A stretch of 64,000 bases of DNA from Psettodes erumei (GCA_016785225.1 JAFBJZ010000108.1:514001-578000); one strand, 5' to 3'; shown: positions 11,690 to 23,464, counted from the first letter of the stretch. A program made the numbers and translations. Notes: generated from the letters alone by a model not told the origin.

Positions 11690-12160
11690 ACACACAAAAA
11701 GACATGGAGAAGTAGAGAGGTGAGCACACACATGCAAAGCTGTGTGGGAAGGGAAGGGAAACCTGAGCTGGACCAGGAGTGGGATAACAGAAGTCCAGGA
11801 ATAGTGGCAATCGATGGATGGATAGATGGGTAGATGGATGGATGGATGGCGGTTGGGGGTGGAGGTTGGAAGGGGGGGGGGCTGAAGGGAGAGATGAGTG
11901 GTCTCCTGGGTGGAGTGGTGATAGTCTTGCTGAGTGTCTGTGAGACCGAATCCTTTCAAAACTGAGGGGGGAAAGGTAGGAGGAGAGTGAGGAACCGAAC
12001 AGGAGAGAAGGAGGAGGAAAATAGACAGATAGGGGAGCTAAGAGGGGAGTGGAGTGGAGAGATGACGAGGAGAGGGAAATGACCTGAGGTGGAGAGGAAT
12101 GCATAAAGACAAGGCAAGAGGAGCAAGAAGATGAGGGTTTAACGGATAGAAGAGAAATAA
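11690..12160. repeat. Purine-rich tract with a GATG array
   Basis: The plus strand is strongly G+A-biased. A GATG tetranucleotide array lies at about 11813-11849 and a G-run at 11871-11880. A 183-codon frame on the minus strand (11673-12224) is Ser-Pro-Leu-rich low complexity produced by this bias and is not called as a gene. Confidence 0.75.
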
Positions 12161-12169
12161 GTTGTGTGA

Positions 12170-12510
12170 AGCTCAGTTGGAAGTTAGCAGGATTCGTCAG
12201 CTTCGAGCTGATTATTTCCAACAATGCCTTCTAACTGAATCTAATTTGTGGGAAATATTGTTTGATTTCCTGCAGCATTTGAATTATTGCATTACCGTGC
12301 CATCCTTTGCACGGGCCGCCGGAGCTGATCGCAGCTATGCCAGATAATGTTTGTGACTCTGCCACACGCTCTGCAGCGCGTTTCAGAATCGTCCCAGAAG
12401 TGGCTCTCAGCTCCGCTAAAAATTGCAGTCTATTTTTGAAAGAAGCAGCGTCAAGCTGCACGAAGCGGATCGAGTCGACGAGGAAGTCAGGCACAGGAGT
12501 ATCCCGTCAA
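12170..12510. other. CpG-enriched block of unknown origin
   Basis: CpG dinucleotides are far denser here (about 12295-12490) than in surrounding DNA. Both strands carry overlapping open frames: 87 codons on minus (12231-12494) and 71 codons on plus (12307-12522). I recognise neither product. The right edge is followed by CACAAAATAAAAGTC, a word that recalls ends of non-autonomous DNA transposons in fish, but I could not find a matching inverted copy on the left. It could be a relatively young mobile insertion, a small CpG island or an unrecognised exon. Confidence 0.35.
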
Positions 12511-13290
12511 TTCACAAAATAAAAGTCTCTGTGCAAACTCCATATCATAGCTCACATTTTAGCATCTTAAACAGTGATACCAGGTCAGAAGTGGAAACAG
12601 TCACAGATGGATCATCGTACACTCACAACTCACCAGTGGAATCCAGAGTTTATATCTTCTCTAACCTCAAACAAGTTGCAGCACATCACTCAGCAAAGGC
12701 CACATGTTTGAATCATTATAATATATGAGAATAAAGCAGTTGTTTAAATCATAATCTGATCACTACACAGATAACGAGATAATATACATACTCGGGCTGT
12801 CACGGTGAAGTAATTTCCCTTGCAGGGATTTAGTTTGGCTCAACAGCGCGACATGTGGTATTAACGCCATTCATCTATTTTGTGCAAATGACTTCATTTG
12901 TTCTGATTTTGGTGCCGCATAAATAAGCTTGTTAGGCTATTATCAGAATCAGAATCAGAATCAGAATCAGTTTCAGTGCATTCAGGGATGTTGTTGCTTT
13001 TTAAATGACTCCTCTTCTTAGCACTGCCCGTCTGGAAAGATGTTTCTTTCCAGGATTAGGCAGGGTGTCACATCACACGCACAACTTTCAGATTATCTTT
13101 ACACATTATTTCATCTTTACGCATGGTTCAGTAACGGTTTATTGGTCGAGACTGAGTCTATCGTAATATGTGAATATGTGAATTTAACACAGCACAGAAG
13201 AGATGTCAGAGGAAATGATTAAGCAGATCTTTTAAGGAACTTTAAGGATACAAGTTTAGGTAATTTCTTTCTTTTCATGCACACAAGCGT
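12511..13290. other. Unique DNA with a TCAGAA hexanucleotide repeat
   Basis: A hexanucleotide array of TCAGAA units occupies 12942-12970; arrays of this unit commonly sit at transposon tails in fish. The remainder is unique, and no coding frame is recognised. Confidence 0.6.
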
Positions 13291-13297
13291 GTGCACC

Positions 13298-13320
13298 ACA
13301 CACACACACAGAGACACACA

Positions 13321-13411
<91 letters not shown>

Positions 13412-13439
13412 ACACACACAAACACACACACACACACAG
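13298..13439. repeat. Long AC array, interrupted
   Basis: The core is an uninterrupted AC tract at 13324-13406, flanked by imperfect AC units (AAAC and GAC interruptions) on both sides. The His-Thr frame spanning it (13291-13695, +) is not a gene. Confidence 0.97.
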
Positions 13440-13635
13440 ATCTGGAATAGCTGTAAAAACAGGTATTGATGAGAAGGCCCAGTCAATGACCATCAGAGGA
13501 AAACAGAGACCGCCATTAGCCAGCCAGTCAATCGCTAAAGCATTCTGGGTAATTCTAGCACACACATACACCCAGACACGGGGATACACACATCGACAGC
13601 AAGATGACACCCCTCAGGGGCATCTTAACCACACA

Positions 13636-13691
<56 letters not shown>

Positions 13692-13700
13692 TTAAGGCAG
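13440..13700. repeat. Second AC array after short spacer
   Basis: A pure AC array occupies 13639-13687. The spacer 13440-13625 is unique and has no recognisable content. Confidence 0.95.
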
Positions 13701-13729
13701 GATAGCACTTATTCCTTTACTTAGCTATT

Positions 13730-13870
13730 TCCTCATGCTCTGTCCTTTCTATCTTTCTGTCTCCCCTTTCTTGCATTCTGTCCATTCTCTATATCTCTCT
13801 ATCTGACTGTGCTCTCCCTCTTTTTTCACTCTCTCTCCATCTCTCTATCACTCCCTCTTGTCTCTCTCAG
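13730..13870. repeat. Pyrimidine-rich tract
   Basis: TCTCTC- and CTTTC-rich plus strand with no fixed unit and no gene. Confidence 0.75.
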
Positions 13871-13930
13871 GGGTAAAGTGGCGGTTGGTTGTTCCTCAGG
13901 GGTCTTAACCAACTCTCATTAGTGCGGTGC

Positions 13931-13983
13931 AGTAGTTTGTGTGTGTCTTTGTGTGTGTGTGTGTGTGTGCGTGCGTGCGTGCA
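13931..13983. repeat. GT array ending in GTGC units
   Basis: GT repeats pass into four GTGC units (about 13968-13983). The alternating purine-pyrimidine order favours Z-form DNA. Confidence 0.93.
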
Positions 13984-13989
13984 GAAGTG

Positions 13990-15150
13990 GTGATTGCGCA
14001 TTAGCCAGCCAGCTAATCAATGGGAAAAACCACTGAGCCTGGGCTCATGCTTATGTTACCATCAGCGCTATTTATAGGAAATCACACATTTCCGCACAAT
14101 TTTTTTTTTTTTTGCAAAAAGCCATATGCTGTCATACACATTATAGAAACAAGGACTTTGATGCAGGTCTTTAAATTCAAACTCAACTGCAACCTGACAT
14201 ATTCAGGCATCAACTGAATCTGTAGTCCAAACTAAGCATTACCATTCAACTCAGTGTGATAGGGTACACAGCAGATATTAGTATTAGTATTAGTATATAT
14301 CAGTATTCTTTTAAATTCAATGACACAAGCATTTTGACCAAAGGCTGAGGAACCTATACAGTATACCACTGACTCAAATCCTGTCATCCTACTGGAAGTA
14401 GAGCAACAAAACCACTTTTCTGTTGAGTCATTTCCTTAACTTTGGAGTGAAAGCAGATTGCTGACCTGGGGAATTAACTGTTTTTGCTGAACCACAGACC
14501 CCCTCTTCTCTGATGCACTGTGTCCAACAACGCCCCAAAAATATTCTTGAATTGCTTAATAAACTGTTGTCTTAAACTCATTTTGTGAGTTAAATTTATG
14601 TGAGGGTTCTTAAAACAAAAAATAACTACAACAATTGTGACTCCTTTCTCTTCCACAGTCTCACCCTCCCTCTGCCTCTCCCTCTGGCTCCCCCTTTGCC
14701 TCTGCCCCCCTCCCACACCCCCTTATCTGTCTTTCCTAATGGGAGTGAGACAGATTAACGTCAGCGCTGGTTTTACTTATCATACTGTAGCCAGCAGAAC
14801 CCTGCAAGGGATAGAGTGGATCAAACTGCATCACCAGTCAACACAGGGCGCAAACACCAGCACCGCTGCAACTGAACAAAACGCACATACTGTACATCGA
14901 CAAGTTAGTTGCTACACTTCCCTGACGTACTGCACTTCCAGTTGTTGGCTGTCGACACTGAGGCATCTCAAAATGTCAAAATGTTTCTTTTCTAAAGTAT
15001 CTCAAGGTTCCCCTCAAAAAGCCTTATTAATCATTATTATTATTATTCATGATATAACAAAAATTCTGATACAGAGGTATTTTTTCACATTTTTCATATT
15101 TCATTCATTGTATTATAAGTATATCCGTATATTTGAGTGATTTTCAGCCT
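13990..15150. other. Unique DNA, poly-T run, pyrimidine patch
   Basis: A poly-T run is at 14100-14113, a short TTAGTA array at about 14277-14297, and a pyrimidine-rich patch (CTCCCTCTGCC-like) at 14640-14730. The 167-codon frame that begins in that patch (14637-15140) has no recognisable domain. No gene is called. Confidence 0.5.
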
Positions 15151-15154
15151 TTGA

Positions 15155-15260
15155 GGCACCCCCCACCCCCCCACCCCCATGTGAATGGGTGTCTGCAATT
15201 TTAAGCGCACATATCTTTGGGTGTCACTCAGAGGCCCCCCCCACCCACCCACCCACCCTC
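15155..15260 (-). repeat. C-rich repeats with G-quadruplex potential on minus strand
   Basis: Two C-rich blocks lie 57 bases apart. The left block has C runs at 15159-15164, 15166-15172 and 15174-15178. The right block (15235-15258) is a run of eight C followed by four CCC runs separated by single A bases. The minus strand therefore reads GGGTGGGTGGGTGGG and more, the canonical parallel G-quadruplex pattern with one-base loops. Confidence 0.85.
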
Positions 15261-15393
15261 TGATACACAAACACAAACATACACACACAAACAGTTAGAG
15301 CTTAATGAAGCAGAACTCAGCCCGGTGCCCATTAGCTTGATAATTAATAATTTCTCCCTGCCTCCTAACACACTTATCAACTTGCAGAGGAGG

Positions 15394-15394
<1 letters not shown>

Positions 15395-15429
<35 letters not shown>

Positions 15430-15448
15430 CTGTGTGTGTCTGTGCCTG
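15395..15448. repeat. GT microsatellite, interrupted
   Basis: A pure GT array at 15395-15428 followed by imperfect GT units to about 15448. Confidence 0.95.
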
Positions 15449-15449
15449 C

Positions 15450-16985
15450 TAGTGCTTATGCACTTTGGCAGATAAGAGATGTGGTTGTATGTACAGTATG
15501 TGAACACATGTGCACATATGATTGTTTGTATGCCACTGCTGTTACGCAAAAAGAGCATTTATTTAAAATATACTGGCCATCAAAATAACATAAAGCAAGT
15601 TCATGTTTGCCATAGGTGGTAGAAAGTTGGGATTACAGAGACAGAAGGTTTTAACGTGAAAGTGTTACCAACATGCGAAAGTAATGCAGGAAAAAAAAAC
15701 AAAATCTGATGAACTGAAATTTACTTTAAAAATCTGTATCAGAATATACTGAGTGGTTTTCCCTAGTGGCTGAACATGCACTTTAACATGCAAAACCATC
15801 TACTACTCCTTATGTCGCATATATACCGTCACCGTCCCGCTGTGGTGCCAGGGGCATGTTCAAGATTGCAAATTATGAACCATGTTATAGGTTATGGACA
15901 CTCCTCTTCCTCTTTTCTGCTCTTCTTCTTTCCCCTTCCCTTTGTCACTCATTAATCCTGCTGTGATGTAGATTTGTTGGAGTCAGAGAGCAAGGAAGAC
16001 ACAGAGACGTGGGCAGAGGAGGGGACAAGCAGAGCAGAGGAAAAGGAGAGGAAGAGGGGAAAAGGCATCCGCACTGCTACAGTTTGCTGAAGAAATTAGT
16101 CTCACTCCCTCTCATTCAACCAACTTCAGTCCTTCCTTTTCTCTTTCTGTCTTCCCTCTTTTCATTCCTCTGCACTCCCCCATCCCCTCCACTGCACCCA
16201 TTCTACCTCCATCCCCTCCTTCACCTCCCTTCTCTCTATCTCTGTGAATAGAACATCAAAAGCCTCTGAGTTAGATGGGGAGTGACAGTGTTTGCTATTG
16301 GTATGCAGGCACACATGTCTGCTCCAAAGTGTTAGTCTAAAGGCCTCGGCTAAGTGTTTGTCAAGACTTAAAGCCATTGTTCTCCTCTCCTCTCCTCTCA
16401 GATCTCAGACCTCTCCCTTTCTCTCTCTCTCCATCTCTGTCTGTCGCTCCACTTTTGTACTTTGATGGAGCATTTTAATGCTGCGTGTGTGTGTGTGTAT
16501 TGGGGGAGGCTGGTATAAGACAATGCATGTGTGTGGAGATGTTGTGCTGAGAGAATATGTTATGTTTTTATGTGTAGCCATTTGAACAATAAGCATAATC
16601 CATCCACTTGTTGCAGTCAGCAAAGACTGGATTCCAACAAAGATAAATAACGTAAATCTACATCAAGGTGATATATTCAAGTTTGGGGTTTTTTTCCAAG
16701 TGCTCCATATCCTTTTATTTGTGAGCGCAAAAAGTAAGTCCAAAATGTATAGAAAAGTCAGAACATGAATAAAATGAGCTGCACTGCCATCACAATTATA
16801 CCACACCGTAACTAGTGCATCTGTGTAAGCATCGAGCGTTTAATTGTAGAATACTGTACATATCATGTCTTTGGGATAAAGTGAGTTTAAGTAGCTCAGG
16901 GTCCAACCAGTAAAACCCATAATTAAATGTGGGAAATAATTTAGGGTTAATGGTTTTCTTAAGATAAAAATATTTTGTTGCAAAA
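15450..16985. other. Unique DNA with pyrimidine-rich patches
   Basis: Pyrimidine-rich stretches lie at about 16090-16260 and 16380-16445 (the latter with CTCCT units). A short GT run lies at 16482-16498. No convincing coding frame or transposon is seen. Confidence 0.5.
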
Positions 16986-16987
16986 CA

Positions 16988-17140
16988 TTATTGTTTTCAT
17001 TCCCAATTAATCTGTGAATCGTTTTGTCAATTTATTAATTAACCGTTTTTCTGGCAATGCTGTCAACTACTATCTGAACAGTTGCAGATTTTCTGTTCAT
17101 TTACTAATCCATTGTGTAATTAATTTTTTAGGTTTAACTT
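16988..17140. mobile_element. Fragment of an abundant teleost dispersed repeat
   Basis: TTGTTTTCATT followed by ATTAATCTGTGAATCGTTTT and AATTTATTAATTAACCGTTT closely resembles the ATTAATCGATTAAT-rich segment of a repeat common in percomorph genomes. A second, weaker copy of the motif (TTCTGTTCATTTACTAATCC) follows near 17090. The match is from memory of the family, so the name and ends are uncertain. It has no coding capacity. Confidence 0.45.
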
Positions 17141-17555
17141 TGTTTATGATGAGGCCACCATTGGTGACTTCATACATCCAACATATCAAATGGCTGCAGT
17201 GGGGCAATAGTCTGTTACCGTCCTTCATTCAACCTTCACTGGAATGAGTAATTTCTGGTGAGGTTGGGCAATCATCTGTATTTTCACATCGTCATGTTGC
17301 CATGACCAGAGTTTTCTGATCTGATGGATTAACAGCGATCATCATCACTGCGAGCAGACATAACACGCCACCAGAGACTCGACGTGCAATTTGCACATAA
17401 GAAAACAGTTGTTACATGACTGACAAGCCGGGCAATGTAAAATACAGTAGGTTGATGTAGTTCCTTGGACCATGTTTACACAAATGCATGACATTCTCCA
17501 ATATGACATTAAAAAAAGTAAATTGTCATGTAATTAATAACGTTAGTCAGTTTTA
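17141..17555. other. Unique DNA, no gene seen
   Basis: Non-repetitive and AT-leaning. Nothing recognisable. Confidence 0.5.
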
Positions 17556-17715
17556 GTGATGCTGCTCTCTTCCATCCCTGCTCTCCTTTATTCTTCCTCT
17601 CTCCTTACCTCCACATCTTGCCCTCTGTCAGTTTCTGTTGACAACACCCCCCCCCTTCAATCTCTCCCATCTTCCCTTGTGTGCTTCCCTCTGTTTCTCA
17701 CTGTTAAACTTGGAG

Positions 17716-17750
<35 letters not shown>

Positions 17751-18055
17751 GCATATAAACACCACATTCCTAACAGGGTTACACTCAAGGCCTGGAAACA
17801 AAAAGCAGCTCTTTCTTTGAAGTCCAACCCGACGTTCTATAGGGTGGAACTGTTAATCACTGATAACCCTGCAGCATCTCATCTCTCCTTCTCTCTCCCC
17901 GTGTCTCACCCCCACTCTCCCATTGTTGCCCTCCTCCCTCTCCGTCTCCTCACCTCACACCTCTCTCCCTTTCTTATTGTCTTACTGGCATTTCCCGCCT
18001 CCCTGTCTTTCTCTCCCTCTCCCTTTTCATCCAGTCACTTTCCACAGGAGAGTTA
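17556..18055. repeat. Pyrimidine-rich tract with GT array
   Basis: Strongly C+T-biased at 17556-17700 and 17870-18050, with a GT array at 17719-17746 between. The 166-codon frame across it (+) is Ser-Leu-Pro-rich with a Cys-Val insert from the GT array and is rejected as a gene. Confidence 0.8.
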
Positions 18056-18059
18056 GCCT

Positions 18060-18370
18060 CTTGTAGTGGTGTTTGGCCGATTACCGCTTGTGTGTGTGTT
18101 TGCGTCGCGCGGGTAGGTGCCGTCAGCGGCGTGGCAGCGAGCCTCGTGGTGCCAGCAAAGCAGATTATGGGTTGATTTTGGCGAAGGAAGATGGTAATTC
18201 CTTTAAACCAACAAAGCCGTTCCATTAGCCCCCCGCTGTTGTGCTGAAAAACAGACACTGTAATGCGCCCAAAATCACACGAGTGCACAGCTAAACATAC
18301 ACACTCATACATGGCACTATCGGAAAGCATGGCAATTTGCGGGTGAGCGCACTCAAACTGTCCCAAAACA
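18060..18370. promoter_or_regulatory. CNE-like, CpG-containing block
   Basis: Unique sequence with a local CpG cluster (about 18105-18155) next to AT-rich words such as AGATTATGGGTTGATTTTGG. The block lies between a microsatellite-rich tract and ordinary unique DNA. There is no convincing splice pair or coding frame. Regulatory function is an inference. Confidence 0.25.
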
Positions 18371-19119
18371 TCGGCGCATTCACTTCACGCATGTTGTACA
18401 ACAGCAACGCAAGCAACCACAAATGTACAATTTGCGGTCGACTACACATGCTTTATACGCTCAGTTGTGTTGTTTTTTGACACGGGTGCGCGCACAGCAG
18501 TGTTGCAAGTGGCCGTACACAATAGTATGGCAAAAAAGGTCCAAAAAGTTGGTCATCTCAATAGCTGACCCTCGATGTGTTCGTCTCCTACTTGTGGAGA
18601 TGAACGAGGCGTATAACTGCAGTCTCCAGTGTTGTGTGTTATGACAGTTTTGATTACTTTGTATGTTGAGCCCCTTCCACAGGAACAGAAGTTGTCTGAT
18701 TCATGGTTATGACACAAATATTGCTCAATGCAGCTTTAAAAAAAAAATTTGAAGTCAGTGGCACAGTTCACTTCAAGCCCACTGAGTGCAGATGGACACA
18801 GAAGCAGGCACAATGGGACACAGACAGCAGGGCAGACAAACTGGTGGACAGACAGAAAAGCAGAGAGTAGACATTGGCTCTACGACCTGCTGCTATGGGA
18901 TACACACGAGACCCACACAAACACACACACACACACCAGTTGGGATATGCAGACTTGCCACTGAACAGGCTTACCTCTGTCATGGGAGGACTGGTATCCC
19001 CTCATCAGCGCGCACACACATACGCGCACATGTGTGTGTGTTCAGAAGTCTCTGATGACAGGGATTAGGGACTCTTGACTCTCTCAGTCTCTCCGCGAAG
19101 ACCCAAACAGCACAAAAAC

Positions 19120-19120
<1 letters not shown>
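18371..19120. other. Unique DNA with short AC runs
   Basis: AC-rich words at 18917-18933 and 19012-19030. Frames here are short and overlapping on both strands. Nothing recognised. Confidence 0.5.

Positions 19121-19174
<54 letters not shown>
19121..19174. repeat. Compound TC-AC array
   Basis: A TC array (19121-19142) abuts an AC array (19142-19174). Confidence 0.97.
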
Positions 19175-19178
<4 letters not shown>

Positions 19179-19740
19179 GCGGTGGTACAGTACAGAGTGC
19201 TGCTTTGGATTTCACTTCACTGCTTGCGACAGCACATATTTGACTCTACAAAATGTTATACGCAGTAAAATCCAGTTGATTTGTTGAGGAGTGTGGCACG
19301 CAGACAAGTTGTTTGTTTCTCTTTGACGTTACGGTGAACATAAAAACATGCCGTAACGCAAACTTATTTCTTTATGCACTTTGCCAGGTTGGCATATAAA
19401 TGTTTGCATGCAGCATTTTAAAGACTTGGTATATGTAAATGAGGTGAACACAATATTAGAAACGCCTTTTAATGAAACACCACCATCCACTGTCACCTCA
19501 ATTATAAATTTACAGCAAATGATTGATTTAACTGCTCTCCCAGGACTCCTTTAAAATTATGAACAGAAAAATGAAAAAGTAAATGACTTCTCTTCATCAG
19601 AAGTATTGCTATATGATAATTCTTTGAGAAAATACAGCTGTATTACAGCGATATTAAAATGATCGTGTCTTACATAGTCACAGTGATGCAGTGAATGTAA
19701 AAGGTAAGCATCTGGATTCAAGTGGACAACCATCAGCAAT
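19175..19740. other. Unique AT-rich DNA, no gene seen
   Basis: Non-repetitive. No recognisable features. Confidence 0.5.
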
Positions 19741-19743
19741 GCT

Positions 19744-20166
19744 GAGAGAGAGAGAGAGGGAGAGAGAGAGAGAGAAATGCAATGGCAGGAAATATATTGG
19801 GAATAGCATGTCAGAATAAGAGAGGCAGAGAGAGAGGACAAGATGAATGTTGGAGAAAGAGGGAAGGAGCACTTAACCCCTGGTTAGTGGGGTCAGGTCC
19901 CTGTGGTAGTGGGGGAAGAAGGTCCCTGCACACACACACACACACACACTCGCCCAAACACACAGGCATACAGATACACACTCTGCAGAGGCACATGCAA
20001 ATACACAAAATCATTTTCACGCACACCGTGTATCTGGATGCGCACACTTCTGTGGTTTCAATTCTTGAGGGGACATCTGGAGCCGAGAAACTCTCTCTCA
20101 CCCTAAAAACCTCTCAGTCTCCCTTTCGCTGCCTCTCTCTCTCTCTCTCACACATACACACACACG
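19744..20166. repeat. GA array, purine tract and AC arrays
   Basis: A GA array with one GGG interruption (19744-19775) continues as purine-rich DNA to about 19870. AC arrays follow at 19928-19949, and TC-AC units at about 20130-20166. Confidence 0.9.
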
Positions 20167-20309
20167 CATATACTCACGGGACTTGACATTTCAAAAAACT
20201 AAAAGAAACCCCAAAACAAAACAATTTTATAACACATGCATCTCCCAAACTGCTGGCTATTCTTTTAAAATGGACTAACATTTTCAGAGCTGTGAGTATA
20301 AACCAAAGA

Positions 20310-20520
20310 TGATGAGACAAGAGGGAGAGGGAGGGAGGGAGAGAGAGAGAGAGAGAGAGAGACAGAAGAGGAAACAGAAATAGAGACAGAGAGAAAAGAG
20401 ATCCAGAAAAAACGAACCAGACGGAAAGAAAAAGAAAAACAGACAGATACACACAGAGCAGAAAGAGGGAGCAAGTGAGTGCATCTCAGAGAGAGAGAGA
20501 GAGAGAGAGAGAGCATCAAT
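20310..20520. repeat. Polypurine tract with two GA arrays
   Basis: The plus strand is almost wholly purine. GGGA/GA arrays lie at 20312-20362 and 20487-20513. Several minus-strand frames (Ser-Leu-rich, 66-92 codons) are by-products of this bias. Confidence 0.9.
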
Positions 20521-20619
20521 TATTTAGTGAAGGTAACGTGAAGCTTCCTTGGATCAGGCAAACTGCTGGCTCTTCCCCAGAGAAAAGAGAGAATGAATTA
20601 GGGTGAATTTATTAGGGAC

Positions 20620-20925
20620 CACTGTGTGTGTGTGTGTGTTTGTGTGTGTGTACGTGTGTCAGTAGGGTCCAGGCACCCACCTTCGTTTCTGCTGTTGTGT
20701 GGGTGTATAGCCAAAGCACACACACACACACACACACGTACACACACACAAAAAAAACAGATCCTGAGAATCCCAAGCCTGTTTCCAGGTTCATTAATAA
20801 AACAGCAGCTCTTTATATGTGCTCTTCCCCTCGCTGTCTTGCCTTTCATCCTCTGTTTGTTCACACACACAGTGGGATTTTACTGTCTGCGTGTACGTGC
20901 GTGTGTGTGTGTGTGTGTGTGTAAA
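20620..20925. repeat. GT-AC-GT microsatellite cluster
   Basis: GT array at 20622-20658 (interrupted), AC array at 20717-20751 (interrupted by GTA) and GT array at 20895-20922. Adjacent GT and AC arrays are inverted relative to each other. Confidence 0.92.
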
Positions 20926-20929
20926 CTCC

Positions 20930-21775
20930 GACTGGGATTAGGGGATGGCCCGACTGTTTGTTCATCAGTCAGACAATAGTCAACCCCACTGTGGTACATA
21001 GAAAAATCTGATCTCTCTTTCATCATGGGTAAAGGAGAACACCACTCAATTCCAGCTTTCCTTGGGCTTTTAGGTAAATTCTTCCTGTTGATTTTGAGCT
21101 CTGATCCACTGTGTTAGCTCTGCTGGGTTTTTTAATCTGTAAAAGGGATATTTCAAGAATCATTGTAAACATAATATAATGAAATTCATTTTGGACTTGC
21201 CCTACAGTCACCATAAAAAAGGCCTGTGGCTGTTGTAAAACCCCATGAAAGTAACAATAATCTTTTTTAAAAACCACTGGGAAATGTTTCTTATCAAATA
21301 AAATTTTAGTGAACAATTCCCAGCCAACAGCACTGACTATTACCTTAAACACATCTAAGGTCTGAACTTTTGTCAGTCTACAAGTAGATGTTTGTCCAAG
21401 ATGCTGTTTCATCGTTTTGTTTTTTTTAGATGAAAAGTGTTTGAAAAGAGAATTCTTTGCTTATGGTTTATAATTCATTCTGCTGTACTGTACATCAAGG
21501 TCCATGCTGTAAAATAAAAATGTTTCTTCAACAAAGAACTAAGCATTCCCTGATTTCACTGGGGAAAGTTGTATATTGTCAAATGTGTGTGTTCTTAGAT
21601 CATAAAAAACAGGATTTTAACAGCACTGTCCTTTCTAGTTTCCAGTTTTCCAACATCATGGAGCTTCTGCTCTGCCCATTGGACATTTCTGTTGGTCTTG
21701 GTAACAAGTAAGCTTGTAAACTCACTGACACACACATATACACACATCCTCTTTCCACCTGGATTATTTCTGTCT
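20930..21775. other. Unique DNA, open frame on minus not called
   Basis: A 129-codon frame on the minus strand (21023-21412) is unusually long for AT-rich DNA but shows no domain I recognise, no codon bias and no splice sites. It could be part of an unknown old transposon. Confidence 0.45.
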
Positions 21776-21778
21776 ACC

Positions 21779-21783
21779 CCCCC

Positions 21784-21815
<32 letters not shown>
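21779..21815. repeat. C run followed by AC array
   Basis: A run of C at 21778-21786 leads into an AC array ending at about 21815. Confidence 0.96.
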
Positions 21816-21817
<2 letters not shown>

Positions 21818-23400
21818 AACATTTCAACAGCTCTGGACTAGACAGGGATCACTCTGGTTTACCGAGATGGAAAATACGAGTCGTGAGTCAGAGCAACACC
21901 TTCCTGGGTATTCTCCCTCTGCCTACCTCTCTCTTTGACTGTCAGCATTTCAGCCTTCCTGTCTCACCTTTCCCCCTTGTCTCTGACAAGACTTCACTAT
22001 TGCATCACACACCAGCTTTCTGTTACGCAACCTGGACTGCACACATCACACAGTGCCAATCCGTACAAATGATTCCCATTATAGAGAAGATTCGGTGAAG
22101 CAAATTCCGCATTTCTGCCTTTTTTGGCAATTTATTGTGTGATTCAGTAAACTTGCTGAGGCGGGGAATTTAAAAGACACCACTTTAAAACTCTTTAACA
22201 CTCCTGTCTAAAATCTACTTCATCACTCTGCAGTCAATGTGATTTGATTGGTTTCTGGTCAAATTATGTGGGATGAGGGGCCCCAAACAATATCCTTGGA
22301 CACAACGCAGATATCTCTCATGTGCACACAGACTGCGACTCTTTACCATTTGAAGAATTCAAAACTCACAACATTTAAATGATGCAGTCCATGCCTTAAA
22401 ATCAAAACCATGGGCATCTGCAGAATATACTGGCACTCTGATCCACTGCTAGCTAACCTTGCTAAATGAGCCATAACACCTAACAAACTAAAAAGTAATG
22501 TGCGGAGGCATTTTGGATTCAACATTACAGCCCTTTAAAATGCAGCTACATTAAGTACCACACAGTTACCACACCAATAAATCAGCAGAAATCACACAGC
22601 TTAGAAATCTTAAAAATGTGCCGATTTTCAGAGTTTGTGTTGACTATCTGTCTAGCTTCGCTTTGGCTCGGATTTACTGTAAGTTTTGCTTGAGGTGATA
22701 GTCTTTAAGGACTGCAGTGAACAATCTCGTCTGCACAGCCGCCGCAGCTGTTGTTGGCCATGCTCCCCTCTGATTTCTCCCATTATTACACCTCACACGT
22801 TAAACACATTATGCATCGCTTCCTGCATGTCAGAGGATATTTCTCCCAGAAAGACAGACGACAGATGAAGTTCACCTGAAATAGATACAGGTTTAATCAC
22901 TGTTCAATCGTTTGACTTGGTAACAAAGTAAGACAATCAACATTCATTACTTTCTCAGTGGAGGGCATACAGTTTGTTCCATTAACCCAATCTTTTTCTT
23001 CTGTCTGGTTTTGATTTCTCATTTCCCTTATTGGTCAGGGAATCTGAATTCATTTCCTGTCTTCAGCTCCCTCTTGTTTTGACTCAGAATCTTTCTCTTT
23101 CTTCCGCATCATCATTTTTGCCATCTCTACAAACCACATATCTTTCTTTCCACCTGTCTGTTTCTTTCCTTGGTCTCTACGTTTTGTGAGGCTGTATTAC
23201 TGCATTCAGAGCATCAGCTGAATACCAAATATAAAACTGTATGTGATGTATGTAAGCCTCATGTAGGTATGTGTGCGTCTGTGTGTCCGTGTGCGCTTTT
23301 GTGTTAGTGTGAATTAGTGATTGTCTTAAGTCTGTGAATACATATGGCTGACTCAGTGATTCTGTCTCCAACACAGCAGCTGCATCTTATCTGCACTGCT
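21816..23400. other. Unique DNA, no gene seen
   Basis: About 1.6 kb without microsatellites, one of the longest array-free stretches in the left half. I see no reliable exon, SINE or promoter. Short GT-rich words appear at 23268-23310. Confidence 0.5.
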
Positions 23401-23407
23401 GTGACGA

Positions 23408-23417
23408 GTGCGCGTGT

Positions 23418-23461
<44 letters not shown>

Positions 23462-23464
23462 ATG
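23408..23464. repeat. GT array with CG/CA ends (alternating purine-pyrimidine)
   Basis: A pure GT core (23420-23458) is flanked by TGCGCGTGTACG on the left and GCGCATG on the right, so purine and pyrimidine alternate without a break for 57 bases. This is a strong Z-DNA candidate. Confidence 0.95.

Noticed and set aside
11673..12224. 183-codon minus-strand open frame, the longest in the window
   Set aside because: Ser/Pro/Leu/His-rich low complexity produced by a purine-rich tract. No domain, no splice signals, and another frame overlaps it with the same composition.
13291..13695. 134-codon plus-strand open frame
   Set aside because: It is almost entirely His-Thr encoded by AC arrays. The same holds for frames at 473-904, 45683-46373 and the Cys-Val frames on the other strand.
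21023..21412. 129-codon minus-strand open frame in non-repetitive DNA
   Set aside because: No recognisable domain, no codon preference, no splice support. Frames of this length are expected a few times in 64 kb of six-frame AT-rich DNA.
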